From Akkermansia muciniphila (GTDB taxonomy: Bacteria > Verrucomicrobiota > Verrucomicrobiia > Limisphaerales > BJHT01), in contig CAMAUZ010000003.1 of NCBI GenBank assembly GCA_945861535.1, positions 1 through 64,000 on the forward strand: DNA of 64,000 nt, written 5' to 3'. Positions 15,353-24,615 of the stretch are shown here, piece after piece (the stretch's first letter is position 1; the number at the start of each line of letters is the position of its first letter). Under the pieces are notes generated by a model that had not been told where the DNA came from, did no database searches, and saw only the letters and a program-made list of their open reading frames with translations. Position numbers and translations under genes: made by a program.

Positions 15353-15459
15353 GAAAAACTGCTTTTTGTTTCGGCGTTTGGCAGATCGACGGGGAAGCGT
15401 GGCGTTCGGGCCGCGGCGGGGTGCGCGAGGGCGGGACGCGGGGCGGGCATGGCGGGGAG

Positions 15460-16230
15460 TTACTTCTGCGGTTTGGCCGTGGCGAGGATTTGCTTCGCTT
15501 CGTCGGGGCCGATGTCGCGGACGAAGAGGTTGCGCCAGCGGATTTCGCCGCCGTGGGTTTGGAGCATGAGGGGGCCTTTGACAGCGAGTGGTTTCGTGCG
15601 GTCCCAGAAGTTCTCCATGACGGCGCCATCGACGACGAGTTTGTCGTTGAGCCAGACCCAGGTGACGGCACCGATCTGGCGGATGCGGAAGTTGTTCCAT
15701 TGGCCGAAGGGTTTGTCGGCGAGGACGAGGGGATCGCGGCCGGGGGTCTTGGGCGTATTGTTGAAGAGGCCGCCGGAGCCGAGCCACGGACGACGGTCGG
15801 GGTTCTTCGGATTCTCGGGCTGGTTCTGATCCCAAATTTGCACCTGCGGCGTGCCGCGGAGGTAGATGCCGCTGTCGGCCTTGGGGACGGTTTTGTATTC
15901 GATAAGGAGTTCGATGTCGCCGAAGTCGGCGTCGGTGGTGGCGTAGGGGCCGGTGCCGGAATTGACGAGTTCACCGTTCTCGACGCGCCAGTGGTTGGGG
16001 AAATCGGTGCGTTGTTGTTTGAGATTGGCATCGCGTTTTTCGCTCGGCGGCTTCGGGACGGAGTGTGGGTTCAGGCCGTACCAGCCGGTGAGGTCGGAGC
16101 CGTTGAAGAGGGCGCGGAAGCCTTTGGGCGGGGCGGGTTCCGCGGCGAGGGGGGTCGGGAGCGAGCCGAGTAAAAGCGCGGTGAGGGCGAGCAGGAGTGT
16201 GGATTTTGCGAAGGGCAGGGTGGATTTCAT
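15460..16230 (-). CDS. DUF1080 (3-keto-disaccharide hydrolase family) exported protein
   Basis: 256 residues with signal peptide (STLLLALTALLLGSLPTPLA). GFRALFNGSDLTGWYG is the start of the DUF1080 jelly roll; WRVENGELVNSG, DIELLIEYKTVPKADSGIYL, LRGTPQVQIWD and GGEIRWRNLFVRDI are its core motifs. Family members include periplasmic hydrolases of 3-keto-glucosides. The family is very common in Verrucomicrobia and Planctomycetes; the substrate here is unknown. Confidence 0.9.
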   Translation of the reverse strand: MKSTLPFAKSTLLLALTALLLGSLPTPLAAEPAPPKGFRALFNGSDLTGWYGLNPHSVPKPPSEKRDANLKQQRTDFPNHWRVENGELVNSGTGPYATTDADFGDIELLIEYKTVPKADSGIYLRGTPQVQIWDQNQPENPKNPDRRPWLGSGGLFNNTPKTPGRDPLVLADKPFGQWNNFRIRQIGAVTWVWLNDKLVVDGAVMENFWDRTKPLAVKGPLMLQTHGGEIRWRNLFVRDIGPDEAKQILATAKPQK

Positions 16231-16914
16231 GGCGGGGGTTTTACTGCTTCAGTTTCATAAGTCGAGGGCAAGGTCGCTGCAGATCGGCTGCCCGTTGGGC
16301 GGGCACGGCTGCGTTTTTGCAGGGGGATTTCCGAAAACTCGACGGGAGCGGACGGGGCGGGAAGGCCTCCCGCAGATTCAGGGCGGCCAGAGAGCCACTT
16401 GCAAAACCCCTGCTGGTTTATCTTTTACCCACCCTCTTTTGCCATCTGTGTCCCGTCCCCTCGTCCAAGGCCCAAGCATCTGGTAAAAGATGAGGGGTAA
16501 AAGACGGAAAGCCGGAACTGTGAAGCCGAGGTTTTGCAAGTTCCTCCACAGATGGGAATAAGGGGAGAAGAAATCTGTGGTCGCCTTGAATCTGCGGGAG
16601 TCTCGGTCCTCCCGTGCGGTGCCTCAGCCGTTTCGATTCGGTTGAAACCGGAATTGAAACCACAGAGACACGATGGACACAGAGAAAAACGAGGGATGGA
16701 GTCGGCTTCAGGAAGTCACTAATTAGTGACCGCTGATCGACTAGAAAGCCCCTGGTTTTTCTCTGTGTTCATCGTGTCTCTGTGGTGCAGATGAATCAGC
16801 CCGACTGAATGGTTACGGCTCAGCCGTAACGATGCCGTGAGTTCGGGGCCGGTTGGCGCTTGAGCCAGGTTCCGGGAAACGCTCTTATCCGCGCGTGGCA
16901 GCCCCAGTTTTCTC
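16231..16914. other. Intergenic stretch with repeats
   Basis: The stretch of 680 nt has no supported gene. It contains the inverted element 16659-16786 and a perfect small palindrome GTTACGGCTCAGCCGTAAC at 16812-16830, which recurs in split form around 18857-19056. Confidence 0.6.
16659..16786. repeat. Inverted-repeat element with ACCACAGAGACACGATGGAC ends
   Basis: ACCACAGAGACACGATGGAC at the left is mirrored at the right by GTTCATCGTGTCTCTGTGGT; AGAGAAAAAC and GTTTTTCTCT extend the pairing. It is a compact version (128 nt) of the element at 6303-6628. Confidence 0.75.
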
Positions 16915-17706
16915 ATGAACGATTCCCATCTCATTCTCGGCGTGGATATCGGCGGCACGAGCATCAAGGCCGCGGTGGTGGACACGCGCAAAGGTTCGCT
17001 GGCCACGACGGTCGCCCGCATCAAGACCCCGCAGCCCGCGACGCCCAAGGCGGTGGTCGCGGCGCTGGCGGAGTTGAGCGCGCGCCTGAAATGGCGCGGG
17101 CCGGTGGGCGTGGGTTTTCCGGGTTTGATTAAGCAGGGCGTCGTGCGGCGCGCGCCCAATCTCGATCCGGGCTGGGTGCGACACGAGATCGTGAATCATC
17201 TCCAGCGCGTGCTGGGCGTGCCGCTGGTCGCGGTGGGCAATGATGCGGACGCCGCCGGGTTGGCCGAAGCGCGCTACGGCGCGGGCCGCGGCGTGCGCGG
17301 GACGGTGGTGCTGGTCACGCTGGGCACGGGCATCGGGTCGGCGGTGCTGCACAACGGCTCGTTGCTGCCGGACACGGAGCTGGGGCATCTGGAAATCGGC
17401 GGGCAGGACGCCGAGCTGTTCGCCTCGACGCTCGCGCGCGAGCGCAACAAATGGACCTGGGAACAATGGGGCCGCAACGTGGACCGCTATCTGACCGTGC
17501 TGGAGTACATGCTCGCGCCGGATCTCTTCATCATCGGCGGCGGCGTGAGTGCGGAGCCGGAGCGTTTCTTTCGTCACCTCGAAAATGTGGAATGCAAGAT
17601 CGTCCCGGCCACCATGGGCAATGACGCCGGGATCGTCGGGGCCGCGCTGTTCGCCGTGCCCGGCGTGAAGGCGCTGGCGCGGCGACGGCAGCGCGGCGTG
17701 AAGTAG
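16915..17706 (+). CDS. ppgK: Polyphosphate glucokinase (ROK family)
   Basis: 263 residues. LILGVDIGGTSIKAAVVD is the phosphate-1 loop of ROK kinases; VGFPGLIKQGVV, VGNDADAAGLAEARYG (catalytic Asp), TLGTGIGSAV and ELGHLEIGGQDAE follow in order. The ELGHLEIGG form and the length fit polyphosphate-dependent glucokinases, which phosphorylate glucose with polyphosphate or ATP. The zinc-binding CXCGXXGCXE motif of repressor-type ROK proteins is absent. It is a single gene between repeats. Confidence 0.88.
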   Translation: MNDSHLILGVDIGGTSIKAAVVDTRKGSLATTVARIKTPQPATPKAVVAALAELSARLKWRGPVGVGFPGLIKQGVVRRAPNLDPGWVRHEIVNHLQRVLGVPLVAVGNDADAAGLAEARYGAGRGVRGTVVLVTLGTGIGSAVLHNGSLLPDTELGHLEIGGQDAELFASTLARERNKWTWEQWGRNVDRYLTVLEYMLAPDLFIIGGGVSAEPERFFRHLENVECKIVPATMGNDAGIVGAALFAVPGVKALARRRQRGVK

Positions 17707-17721
17707 GCGGGCGGCCGAAAA

Positions 17722-17941
17722 AAGCTCCAAGCTCAAAGCTTAAAGCTCAAGGGAAACTCCAAGTTCCAAGGACCACGCGCGCGGGGGCTTTGAGCTGCGG
17801 GGGGGGTGTTCGGAACGATGGCCGCTGTCGCCGCCGTGCGGCACGGTGCGTACGATCATTGGCGGCGGCTTGGTTCTTGAACCCGCTTGCGGCTTGGACC
17901 TTCCCTTGAGCTTTGAGCTTTATGCTTTGAGCTTTTGCCCC
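17722..17941. repeat. Inverted repeat built of AGCTCAAAGC units
   Basis: AAGCTCCAAGCTCAAAGCTT near 17724 is mirrored by CCCTTGAGCTTTGAGCTTTA near 17904-17925. TCCCTTGAGCTTTGAACTTT appears again at 19137-19156. The gap 17707-18008 contains nothing else. Confidence 0.6.
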
Positions 17942-18008
17942 GCTCCCGCGTAGCGCGCGCTTGCGCCACCGTTCGCGCCTCCTATTCTGCGGCCCTGGTT
18001 CACGCATC

Positions 18009-18860
18009 ATGAAATCAAGAATGTTCCTCTTCCTCGGCGGGGTCTGCGCGCTGGCGGCTTTTCTCACGGTGACTCCGGCGCAGGCCCAGCAACATCGGGC
18101 GACCCGGTTGGGCCTGCCGGGCTTTCGCTTCGCCGATCCGATCAGCACGCCCGAGGGTCTGCGCGCGCTGTTCAGCAATGCCCGCTTGAAGCCGGACATC
18201 GCGTCGGTCCTCGACCAGTGGGGGTGGCAGGGTGATCTCGAGGATCTGCATCGCGCCGCGGCCACCGCCGAGGTCCGTGAGTTGAAGGTTCCCCCGGGCA
18301 CGCGCCTGCCGTTCATGTCCACCCGCAGAAATGGCAAGCCGGTGGCGCTCTTCGACGTGCTCTGGGCGGGCAAACAGCCGTTCGAGGCCTACGAGTTTGT
18401 GTTTTCCTCGAAGGGGCAGCGCTATCGGTGCATCACGCCGAAGCTGTGCAGCAACTTCTTTCTCGAACCCCTCGGGCCGGAGCGCCTGAAGGCGCCACCG
18501 CCGCAGATCAGCATTCATTTCGAGGTCGTGGACCTCGAGGATCCGATCGAAGTGGGCAACCAGGTGATCTATGACATCTCGGTCCTCAACCAGGGGACGC
18601 AGCCCATCACCAACATCCGCCTGCTCTGTCTGGTGCCGCCGAATCAGGAATATGTCTCCGGCGCCGGCGTGACCCAGGTGACCGCGCAAGACCGCAAAGT
18701 CTGGCTGCACGCGGTGCCGGTGCTGGAAGGCAAGGCGGTGGCGCGCTGGCGGGTGATCGTCAAGGCAATCGGGGCCGGCGACACGCGCTTCAAAGTCGAA
18801 TGCCTCTGCGACCAGATCACCGAGCCGTTTGTCCGGTCCGAGGCGACCCAGCAGTATTGA
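18009..18860 (+). CDS. Exported protein with a DUF11-like beta domain
   Basis: 283 residues from the ATG at 18009, which gives a signal peptide (MFLFLGGVCALAAFLTVTPA, cut near AQAQ). The middle part (MSTRRNGKPVALFDVLWAGK, YEFVFSSKGQRYRCITPKLC) is not recognised. Residues about 160-280 form an immunoglobulin-like DUF11/CARDB-type domain: VVDLEDPIEVGNQVIYDISV, LNQGTQPITNIRLLCLVPP, WRVIVKAIGAGDTRFKVEC. Such domains are structural parts of surface proteins. Confidence 0.65.
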   Translation: MKSRMFLFLGGVCALAAFLTVTPAQAQQHRATRLGLPGFRFADPISTPEGLRALFSNARLKPDIASVLDQWGWQGDLEDLHRAAATAEVRELKVPPGTRLPFMSTRRNGKPVALFDVLWAGKQPFEAYEFVFSSKGQRYRCITPKLCSNFFLEPLGPERLKAPPPQISIHFEVVDLEDPIEVGNQVIYDISVLNQGTQPITNIRLLCLVPPNQEYVSGAGVTQVTAQDRKVWLHAVPVLEGKAVARWRVIVKAIGAGDTRFKVECLCDQITEPFVRSEATQQY

Positions 18861-19056
18861 GCCGTAACGATGCAGTCGGACCGCGGGCGTCCCGCCCGCT
18901 CACAGCGTACGCAGGGCGGAAACGGTGGGCGAGGCTGCGGCGTTCGGTTCACCTTTCAGTGACCAGTTCGCGCGGTGGACAGAGCGCTCGTGCTTGCTGT
19001 GCGGACGGCCTGAGCGGGCTGGAAGCCCCCGCTCCGACTGAATAGTTACGGCTGAG
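18857..19056. repeat. Inverted element with GAGCCGTAACGATG ends
   Basis: TGAGCCGTAACGATGCAG at the left and CTGAATAGTTACGGCTGA at the right form its ends; the left end overlaps the stop codon of the previous gene. The same words build the small palindrome at 16812-16830. No gene is seen in 18861-19179. Confidence 0.6.
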
Positions 19057-19179
19057 AACCCACGCGCGATCGCGCGGACGCACCGCAGTTATTCCCCCGC
19101 CGTCCAAGGCCCGCCGTTCCGCCTGTTCTGGTGCTTCCCTTGAGCTTTGAACTTTAGCCTTGGACCTTCTTCCCCGTCC

Positions 19180-20703
19180 CTAGTCCACCACCTGCGGCGC
19201 CCACATTCCGTCCTTCAACTCCGGCGTCACGCCTGACGGCGGGAAGGTCGCCTTCGCCGCGGCGCGGAGTTGTTGCGCGAGTTCGGCGACGGTGGCCGCG
19301 TGGGCGGGCCCGGTGGCGAGGTTGGTGGTTTCCTTCGGGTCGATGTCGTGGTCGTAAAGCTCGCGGCCCTGCCCGCCTTCGTCCCATTCGGTGTAGCGCC
19401 AGCGCGGCGTGCGCAGGCTGTAGCCAAAGAAGCGTTTCCCATTGTCACCGACCGCCGGGCTGGCCCCGAAGCGTCGAAAGCCACCGCCCCGCACGACCTG
19501 CGTGATCGCCCAGCCGCGGCCTGCCACCGCCGGGTCGCGGAGCATCGCCGCGAAGTTCTGACCCTGGAGATTTTCCGGCGCTTTCACGCCGCACAACGCG
19601 GTGAGGGTCGGATAGAGATCGATGTGACCGACCGGGGATTTGGCGACCGAGCCTTTGGGCGTGAGGCCGGGGGCGACGATGAGCAACGGCACGCGGGCGC
19701 TTTCCTCGAAGAGACTCTGCTTCTGCCACAGCCCGTGCTCGCCGAGGTGATAGCCGTGGTCGCTGGTGAAAACGATGATCGTGCTCTCCGCCAGCCCGAG
19801 CCGGTCGAGCGCGCCGAGCACGCGGCCCACCTGCGCATCCATGAAGCTGATGCTCGCGTAATACGCCTGCACCGCCTGCCGCCGCAGATCATCGGTAAGC
19901 TTGTCCTGCTCCTTTTTGTAACTGGCCAGCGCGGCGGCGGGTTTGCCGGCCTGGTCTTCCTTCACGCCCTGCACGACGGGCATCGCCGCCTCGGGATACC
20001 AGCCGTAATACGGCACCTTCGGCGCGACATATGGCGTGTGCGGACGGAAGAAACCGACCGCAAGAAAGAACGGGCGGTCCTTTTGTTTCGCGCAGCGTTC
20101 GAGCACCCACTCGGCATCGGCGGCGATCTTGCCATCCGTGTGCTGCGCGTCGTCCTTGGGCGACGCATACCAGCTCAGCGTGCCGCCGAACGAGCCGGGC
20201 GTGAGGCTGAAAATGTTCGGCTCTTCCTCGAGGCGGTCCACGCCGGCGGGGTTCAGCTCCAGCTCCCACGACGCCGGATCGTCATGGCCGTCCGTGCCGA
20301 TCGATTTGGGCACGTTGTAATGATAGAGCTTGCCGATGCGCCCCGCGAAATAGCCCTGCTGCCGGAAGGCCTGCGGCAAACTCACCTGCGCCGGGACGGT
20401 CTGCCGGAAAATCTGCGCGTTCGCGAGAATGCCCGAGCTGTTCGGATACAGGCCCGTCAGCATCGAATTGCGGCTCGGCCCGCACAATGGAAACGAGCAA
20501 TACGCCCGGTCAAAGCGCATCCCGCGCGCGGCCAGGCGGTCGAGGTTCGGCGTCTTCGCGCGCGGATCGCCGTAGCAACCGAGCGAGTTGTTCAAGTCAT
20601 CGGAGATGAGGAAGAGGACGTTCGTGCGCTGGGCGGCCTGGGCAGGCGGGGTGGTGCCGCACAGGACCGCAAGGACGGACAAGAGAGCGAGGAATCGTTT
20701 CAT
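19180..20703 (-). CDS. Sulfatase, iduronate-2-sulfatase-like, exported
   Basis: 507 residues from the ATG at 20703 (signal peptide FLALLSVLAVLCGTTPPAQA); the frame stays open upstream into repeat sequence. NVLFLISDDLNN gives the metal aspartates; C74-G-P-S-R78 is the formylglycine motif. FFLAVGFFRPHTPYVAPK, FTSDHGYHLGEHG and WQKQSLFEESARVPLL are strong I2S-type signatures. It is transcribed alone and differs from the sulfatase at 4531-6015, so the two are paralogues, not a recent copy. Confidence 0.93.
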   Translation of the reverse strand: MKRFLALLSVLAVLCGTTPPAQAAQRTNVLFLISDDLNNSLGCYGDPRAKTPNLDRLAARGMRFDRAYCSFPLCGPSRNSMLTGLYPNSSGILANAQIFRQTVPAQVSLPQAFRQQGYFAGRIGKLYHYNVPKSIGTDGHDDPASWELELNPAGVDRLEEEPNIFSLTPGSFGGTLSWYASPKDDAQHTDGKIAADAEWVLERCAKQKDRPFFLAVGFFRPHTPYVAPKVPYYGWYPEAAMPVVQGVKEDQAGKPAAALASYKKEQDKLTDDLRRQAVQAYYASISFMDAQVGRVLGALDRLGLAESTIIVFTSDHGYHLGEHGLWQKQSLFEESARVPLLIVAPGLTPKGSVAKSPVGHIDLYPTLTALCGVKAPENLQGQNFAAMLRDPAVAGRGWAITQVVRGGGFRRFGASPAVGDNGKRFFGYSLRTPRWRYTEWDEGGQGRELYDHDIDPKETTNLATGPAHAATVAELAQQLRAAAKATFPPSGVTPELKDGMWAPQVVD

Positions 20704-21120
20704 AGGATTTCCCCTATCAATACCGGTGATCCGCGCGCTCTGGCGAGCACCGAGCTGCGGTGGCGCACCAAGCCCCGGCGGGGACTGCGCCAACGCGCGC
20801 CAAACGTTGCCAGAAACTGCGCCGGACCTGTTCAGACCAGCCGATCTGGGTGAACCACCGAGACACGATGAACACCGGGCGGCGCAGCCACCACCCAAGG
20901 AGCGCGGCCGTCTCGGCCGCAGCGGCAACGTCGGAGCCAAGGTGCTGGGAATTTCTGGCGCTTTCGCGTACGCGAAGCCGCTGCGGTCGGGGACCGCCCA
21001 CGCGCCGAAAACCTCGCGGGGTGCGAGGGTTTTGCAGGGTTGTGGTTCCGAGCGGCGGACGGACACGCGCCCGCCGGCTCGGCGCGGCATGCGCCTGCGC
21101 CGCGCTGGCCTCCGCCCGCC
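20704..21120. other. Intergenic stretch with single repeat ends
   Basis: Holds one end of the CACCGAGACACGATGAACAC element (about 20853-20878) and a GGAGCGCGGCCGTC/GGCCGCAGC unit (20899-20930). No gene is supported, although frames stay open because of the base composition. Confidence 0.55.
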
Positions 21121-21969
21121 CTACGTCCGGGCCTTGAAAAGCGTCTCGACCCGGCTCAGTTCGTCCATCGTGAGCAGCATGTAGCGATCGAGATCAGCGG
21201 GGGTAAGATCGAGGGTTTTCAACACCTCGGCGCGGCCGGTCAGGGCCATGGCCTTGTGGCCGTAGGTATGGCCGAGGAGATGGGCGATGGCGTTGCCGAA
21301 GTAGATGTAGGACGCCAGTTTGGCGTGCTCGCCGGCCGCGCGCGGGTGATGATGAAACCAGACGGCGGAGACGAGGTTGGGCGGAAATTTCCAACGATCC
21401 AGCAGGCGGCCGCCGACCTGGGCGTGGTCCACGCCGAGCAGTTTTTTTTCCGTCTCGACCAGGGGCGTGGCGCTGTCGTTGGCGGCGAGCAGGAGGTCGG
21501 CGTAACGCTTCTCGAGGGCCTCGGAGAGGACGACCTTGCCGATGTCGTGGAGCAGGGCGGCGGTGAAGACGACGTTTTCGTTTTCGCCCTGGGCGCGGGC
21601 GAGCAACTGGGCCGCGATGCCCGCGGTGACCGAGTGCTTCCAGAGTTCGCCCTGGTCGATGGCGTAGCCTTTTTGCGGCGGCGTGAGCGTCCGCGAACTG
21701 CTGGCGGCGACGACGAGGCGGTAGATTTGCTGAAAGCCCAATTGGGTGACCGCTTCGGCGACATCGCTCACCGGCGTGGCGAGGCCGAAGAAGGCGCTGT
21801 TGCAGAGTTGGAGGACGCTGGCGGTGAGCGCGGGGTCGTAGGTGATCAGGTTGACGACCTTTTCACTCGGCACTTCCGGCTGGCCCAGCAACTGGAGCAA
21901 TTGGGGCAGCACGCGGGGCGCGGGCGGCAGGTGCTTGACGCGGTTGATGTAGTCGTCCAGCTCGTTCAT
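21121..21969 (-). CDS. HDOD-domain signalling protein
   Basis: 282 residues. LPPAPRVLPQLLQLL followed by EKVVNLITYDPALTASVLQL and CNSAFFGLATPVSDV is the diagnostic start of HDOD domains; TAALLHDIGKVVLSEALEKR and HAQVGGRLLDRWKFPP complete it. HDOD proteins act in chemotaxis, motility and phosphorelay output and lack the full HD metal site. The ATG overlaps the cheD stop (21966-21969), so both come from one mRNA, next to the flagellin genes. Confidence 0.9.
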   Translation of the reverse strand: MNELDDYINRVKHLPPAPRVLPQLLQLLGQPEVPSEKVVNLITYDPALTASVLQLCNSAFFGLATPVSDVAEAVTQLGFQQIYRLVVAASSSRTLTPPQKGYAIDQGELWKHSVTAGIAAQLLARAQGENENVVFTAALLHDIGKVVLSEALEKRYADLLLAANDSATPLVETEKKLLGVDHAQVGGRLLDRWKFPPNLVSAVWFHHHPRAAGEHAKLASYIYFGNAIAHLLGHTYGHKAMALTGRAEVLKTLDLTPADLDRYMLLTMDELSRVETLFKART

Positions 21970-22472
21970 AAGGCAATTTCTCCCGCCTGGCCGGTCGTGC
22001 GGACCAGCACCTTGCCGGTGGCAATGTGGAGCGCGACAGAGCGGTTGAGGCCGCCGCCGACGTGTTCGCCGCGGATGCGGAGGTTGTGTTTGTGGAGGAG
22101 GACGGTGAGCGCGTCGTAGTTGCGCCGGCCGATGTTGAACACGCCCGCATCATCGATGATCTGCGCGCCGCCGACCACGTAGATCAGGGTGCGATATTTC
22201 TCCGCGCCCAGCGCGTAGAGGGCATGGAAGAGCGCGGGCACGCCGGTGTCCACGAACGTGGCCGGCGCAGTGCTGGCGCGGGTCGGCGAGAGGCTCGACT
22301 CCGGCAGCAGGACATGGAGCAGACCACCGACGCGAATCAGGGGATCATACACGGCGACGCTCAGACAGGAGCCGAGGGAAAAGGCCGACAGGACGTCGCC
22401 CGACTCGGCGCTGACCGCCAGTTGGCCGGCCCCGACGATGATGCGCTTGGATTCCACGGGAGCGGCGGTCAT
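21966..22472 (-). CDS. cheD: Chemoreceptor glutamine deamidase CheD
   Basis: 168 residues. Cys36 in LSAFSLGSCLSVAVYDP and His53 in VGGLLHVLLPES are the catalytic pair of the CheD deamidase, which converts glutamines of chemoreceptors to glutamates and interacts with CheC. KYRTLIYVVGGAQI, FNIGRRNYDAL and IRGEHVGGGLNRS are the usual later motifs. No cheA, cheC or receptor gene is seen in the window. Confidence 0.93.
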   Translation of the reverse strand: MTAAPVESKRIIVGAGQLAVSAESGDVLSAFSLGSCLSVAVYDPLIRVGGLLHVLLPESSLSPTRASTAPATFVDTGVPALFHALYALGAEKYRTLIYVVGGAQIIDDAGVFNIGRRNYDALTVLLHKHNLRIRGEHVGGGLNRSVALHIATGKVLVRTTGQAGEIAL

Positions 22473-22680
22473 GAGCGAAAGGGCTTCGCCACTGGCCGAA
22501 GGTCACGGCGAGAAGCGCGTGATCCGGTCACCGGCGAGAGGAGGTTCACTGCTGGCATCGGCGACATAGGGCGGCGTACCGAAACGCCGACCATCGACCG
22601 GCTACGGGGGCCGCCGAGGACAGGACGTTTACCTCTCTCCTATCGGAATGCGCGAAGGCGGCTTGAGCGCGAAGGTGGTA

Positions 22681-22782
22681 CGGAGTTCCGCCTTTAGGCG
22701 GCAAACCGTCCACCTCCGCGGGACCTTCCAGCTCGCCGTTCGCGCTACTTCCAAGGCCGCTCCGGCTAAAGCCGGAACTCCA
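22681..22782. repeat. Inverted repeat with CGGAGTTCCGCCTTTAGGCG ends
   Basis: The left end contains GGAGTTCCGCCTTTAGGCGG and the right end CCGGCTAAAGCCGGAACTCC. It is related to 8149-8213. It lies in the 490-nt divergent region between cheD and fliW, which otherwise shows no gene. Confidence 0.65.
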
Positions 22783-22962
22783 AACCAGCGCCGCCCCAAA
22801 AACGCGGAGGGGAACATTTGGCGCACCCCAGCGGAAGAAACTGCCCGCCCGCACCGACCGAAAGCGGAGTGTCCGTCGAGTTTCGCCCTGTTCCAACGCG
22901 GGAAGGCCGTTTTCACGCGCTGGCATGGTCATTGCTTCCATCGCCACCAGTCATTGATCCCT

Positions 22963-23397
22963 ATGAAAACAGCCGAACTCCTCGAGCCAGAACCAGTCGT
23001 CGCCCTGCCCGCGAACCTGCGCATCAAACTGCCCTTGGGCCTGCTCGGCTTCGAGCGCACCAAGGACTACGTGCTCGTCTCGCACGAAGATTTTCATCCC
23101 TTCTTCTGGCTCCAGTTCATCGACGATCCCGAGCTGGCCTTTCCCGTGGTCTCGCCCTTTGTCGTGCTGCCGCAATACCAGCCGGACATCAGTTCCGAGG
23201 ATGAGCGCTTCCTGGGTCTGGAAAGCGCGGAAGACGCCCTCGTGCTCTGTGTCGTCACCGTGCGCCCCGACGGCGACAGCACCGTCAACCTCCGCGGCCC
23301 CATCGTCATCAACCGCCACACGCTCGCCGGCAAACAGATCGTCCCCATCAACGCCGCCCGCTACGCCCTCCAGTATCCGCTGCCGACCGCGGAGTAA
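22963..23397 (+). CDS. fliW: Flagellar assembly factor FliW
   Basis: 144 residues from the ATG at 22963; the frame is open upstream through repeat sequence. LRIKLPLGLLGFERTKDYVL, FFWLQFIDDPELAFPVVSP, LCVVTVRPDGDSTVNLRGPI and PINAARYALQYPL are the conserved blocks of FliW. FliW binds either flagellin or CsrA: when flagellin has been exported, freed FliW sequesters CsrA and lifts the block on flagellin translation. The gene order fliW-csrA-flagellin places all three partners together. Confidence 0.95.
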   Translation: MKTAELLEPEPVVALPANLRIKLPLGLLGFERTKDYVLVSHEDFHPFFWLQFIDDPELAFPVVSPFVVLPQYQPDISSEDERFLGLESAEDALVLCVVTVRPDGDSTVNLRGPIVINRHTLAGKQIVPINAARYALQYPLPTAE

Positions 23398-23433
23398 ATT
23401 TCCGTCGCGTCAAATTTCAACCCGCACCAACCC

Positions 23434-23733
23434 ATGCTGGTCCTCTCCCGCAAATCCAACGAAAGCATCGTCATCGACGGTCGCATCGTCATCAAGGTCA
23501 TCCGCGTCGAGGGCGACGTCGTCAAGCTGGGCATCGAGGCCCCGATGGACGTGCCGGTGCATCGCCAGGAGGTCTATGACGAAATCCAGAAGAACAACCG
23601 CGGCGCCCTCACCCGCGGCCGCACGGCTTTGCCGCGCCTCGAAAACCCGAAGAATGTCCCGTCCCTCCAGTCCTCAACCTCAATCCCACCGGCCCCCGTG
23701 TCACGGGCCGTAACCCCAGTCGGAACCGTCTAA
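23434..23733 (+). CDS. csrA: Translational regulator CsrA
   Basis: 99 residues. [20 protein letters not shown] and the following strands through [17 protein letters not shown] are standard CsrA; Arg and Lys positions at both ends of the dimer's RNA-binding strand are kept. The C-terminal tail of about 35 residues ([20 protein letters not shown] onward, Pro/Ser-rich) is longer than usual. CsrA binds GGA motifs near ribosome binding sites; a likely target is the flagellin start 39 nt downstream. Confidence 0.95.
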   Translation: MLVLSRKSNESIVIDGRIVIKVIRVEGDVVKLGIEAPMDVPVHRQEVYDEIQKNNRGALTRGRTALPRLENPKNVPSLQSSTSIPPAPVSRAVTPVGTV

Positions 23734-23758
23734 AACCCCCGCAGCAACGTTCAGCTAA

Positions 23759-23766
23759 GGAAAGGA
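23759..23766 (+). promoter_or_regulatory. Flagellin ribosome binding site with two GGA motifs
   Basis: The leader between csrA and flagellin ends AGCTAAGGAAAGGAATCCCT just before ATG 23773. Two GGA triplets (23759-23761, 23764-23766) overlap the Shine-Dalgarno sequence. GGA is the core of CsrA sites, so repression by CsrA at this place is plausible. Confidence 0.5.
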
Positions 23767-23772
23767 ATCCCT

Positions 23773-24576
23773 ATGGTCATCAACACCAATACCGCGGCCC
23801 AGAGCGCCGCCTCCAACCTCGTCGCCAGCAGCTCCATGCTGGCCCGCTCCCTGGCCCGCCTCAGCTCCGGCTCGAAGATCGTCAACCCCTCCGACGATGC
23901 CGCCGGCGTGGCCGTGTCGTCGCGCCTGGACGCCCAGGTGTCGCGCACCAACGCCGCCCGATCCAATGTTGCCAACGCCGTCTCGTTTACCCAGACGCAG
24001 GACGGCTATCTGACCAAGATCGGCAAGGCCCTCGACCGCATGAGTGAACTCGCGATCATGTCGCAGGACATCACCAAGAGCGATGCCGACCGGGCACTCT
24101 ACAACGGGGAATTCACCCAGCTCAGCGCCTTCGTCACCACGTCCGCCACCAAAGATTTCAACGGCGTCAGCCTTTTCTCCGCCGCCAGTCTCGGCGTCTC
24201 CATCGACTCCGAAGGCTCCACCTTCAGCATGGCGGGCGTCAATCTCGGCACCGCCTCCTACACCTCGGCCACGGCCTCGACCATCTCGACCACCACCGCC
24301 GCCGCCGCCGCGCTGACCAATGTCAAAGCCGCCATCACCCAGCTCGCGACCGACCGCGCCAGCATCGGGGCCTCGCAATCGCGCCTGAATTTCACCGGCG
24401 AACAACTGGCCATCAGCAAAGAAAATCTCACCGCCGCCAGCTCGCGCATCCGCGACGTCGATGTCGCCGAGGAATCCACGCAGTTCGCGCGCTACAACAT
24501 TCTCGTCCAGTCCGGCACCGCCATGCTCGCCCAGGCCAACCAACTGCCGCAAAGCGTCCTCCGGTTGCTCCAATAA
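23773..24576 (+). CDS. fliC: Flagellin
   Basis: 267 residues. The N-terminal D0/D1 helices (VINTNTAAQSAASNLVASSS, LARLSSGSKIVNPSDDAAGV, AVSFTQTQDGYLTKIGKALD) and C-terminal helices (RASIGASQSRLNFTGEQLAI, SRIRDVDVAEESTQFARYNI, LAQANQLPQSVLRLLQ) are complete. The middle is very short, with a Ser/Thr/Ala run near residues 160-185 (ASYTSATASTISTTT), a possible site for O-linked sugars. It is a minimal filament protein with a strong ribosome binding site. It is followed on the same strand by sugar-modifying genes. Confidence 0.96.
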   Translation: MVINTNTAAQSAASNLVASSSMLARSLARLSSGSKIVNPSDDAAGVAVSSRLDAQVSRTNAARSNVANAVSFTQTQDGYLTKIGKALDRMSELAIMSQDITKSDADRALYNGEFTQLSAFVTTSATKDFNGVSLFSAASLGVSIDSEGSTFSMAGVNLGTASYTSATASTISTTTAAAAALTNVKAAITQLATDRASIGASQSRLNFTGEQLAISKENLTAASSRIRDVDVAEESTQFARYNILVQSGTAMLAQANQLPQSVLRLLQ

Positions 24577-24615
24577 TCACCCCGGTTTCCGGCCTTCCCC
24601 GCCCCGCGCGCCGCC

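Noticed and set aside
16885-17736. A 283-residue minus-strand frame over the glucokinase gene
   Set aside because: His/Arg-rich shadow; the plus strand has all ROK kinase motifs in order.
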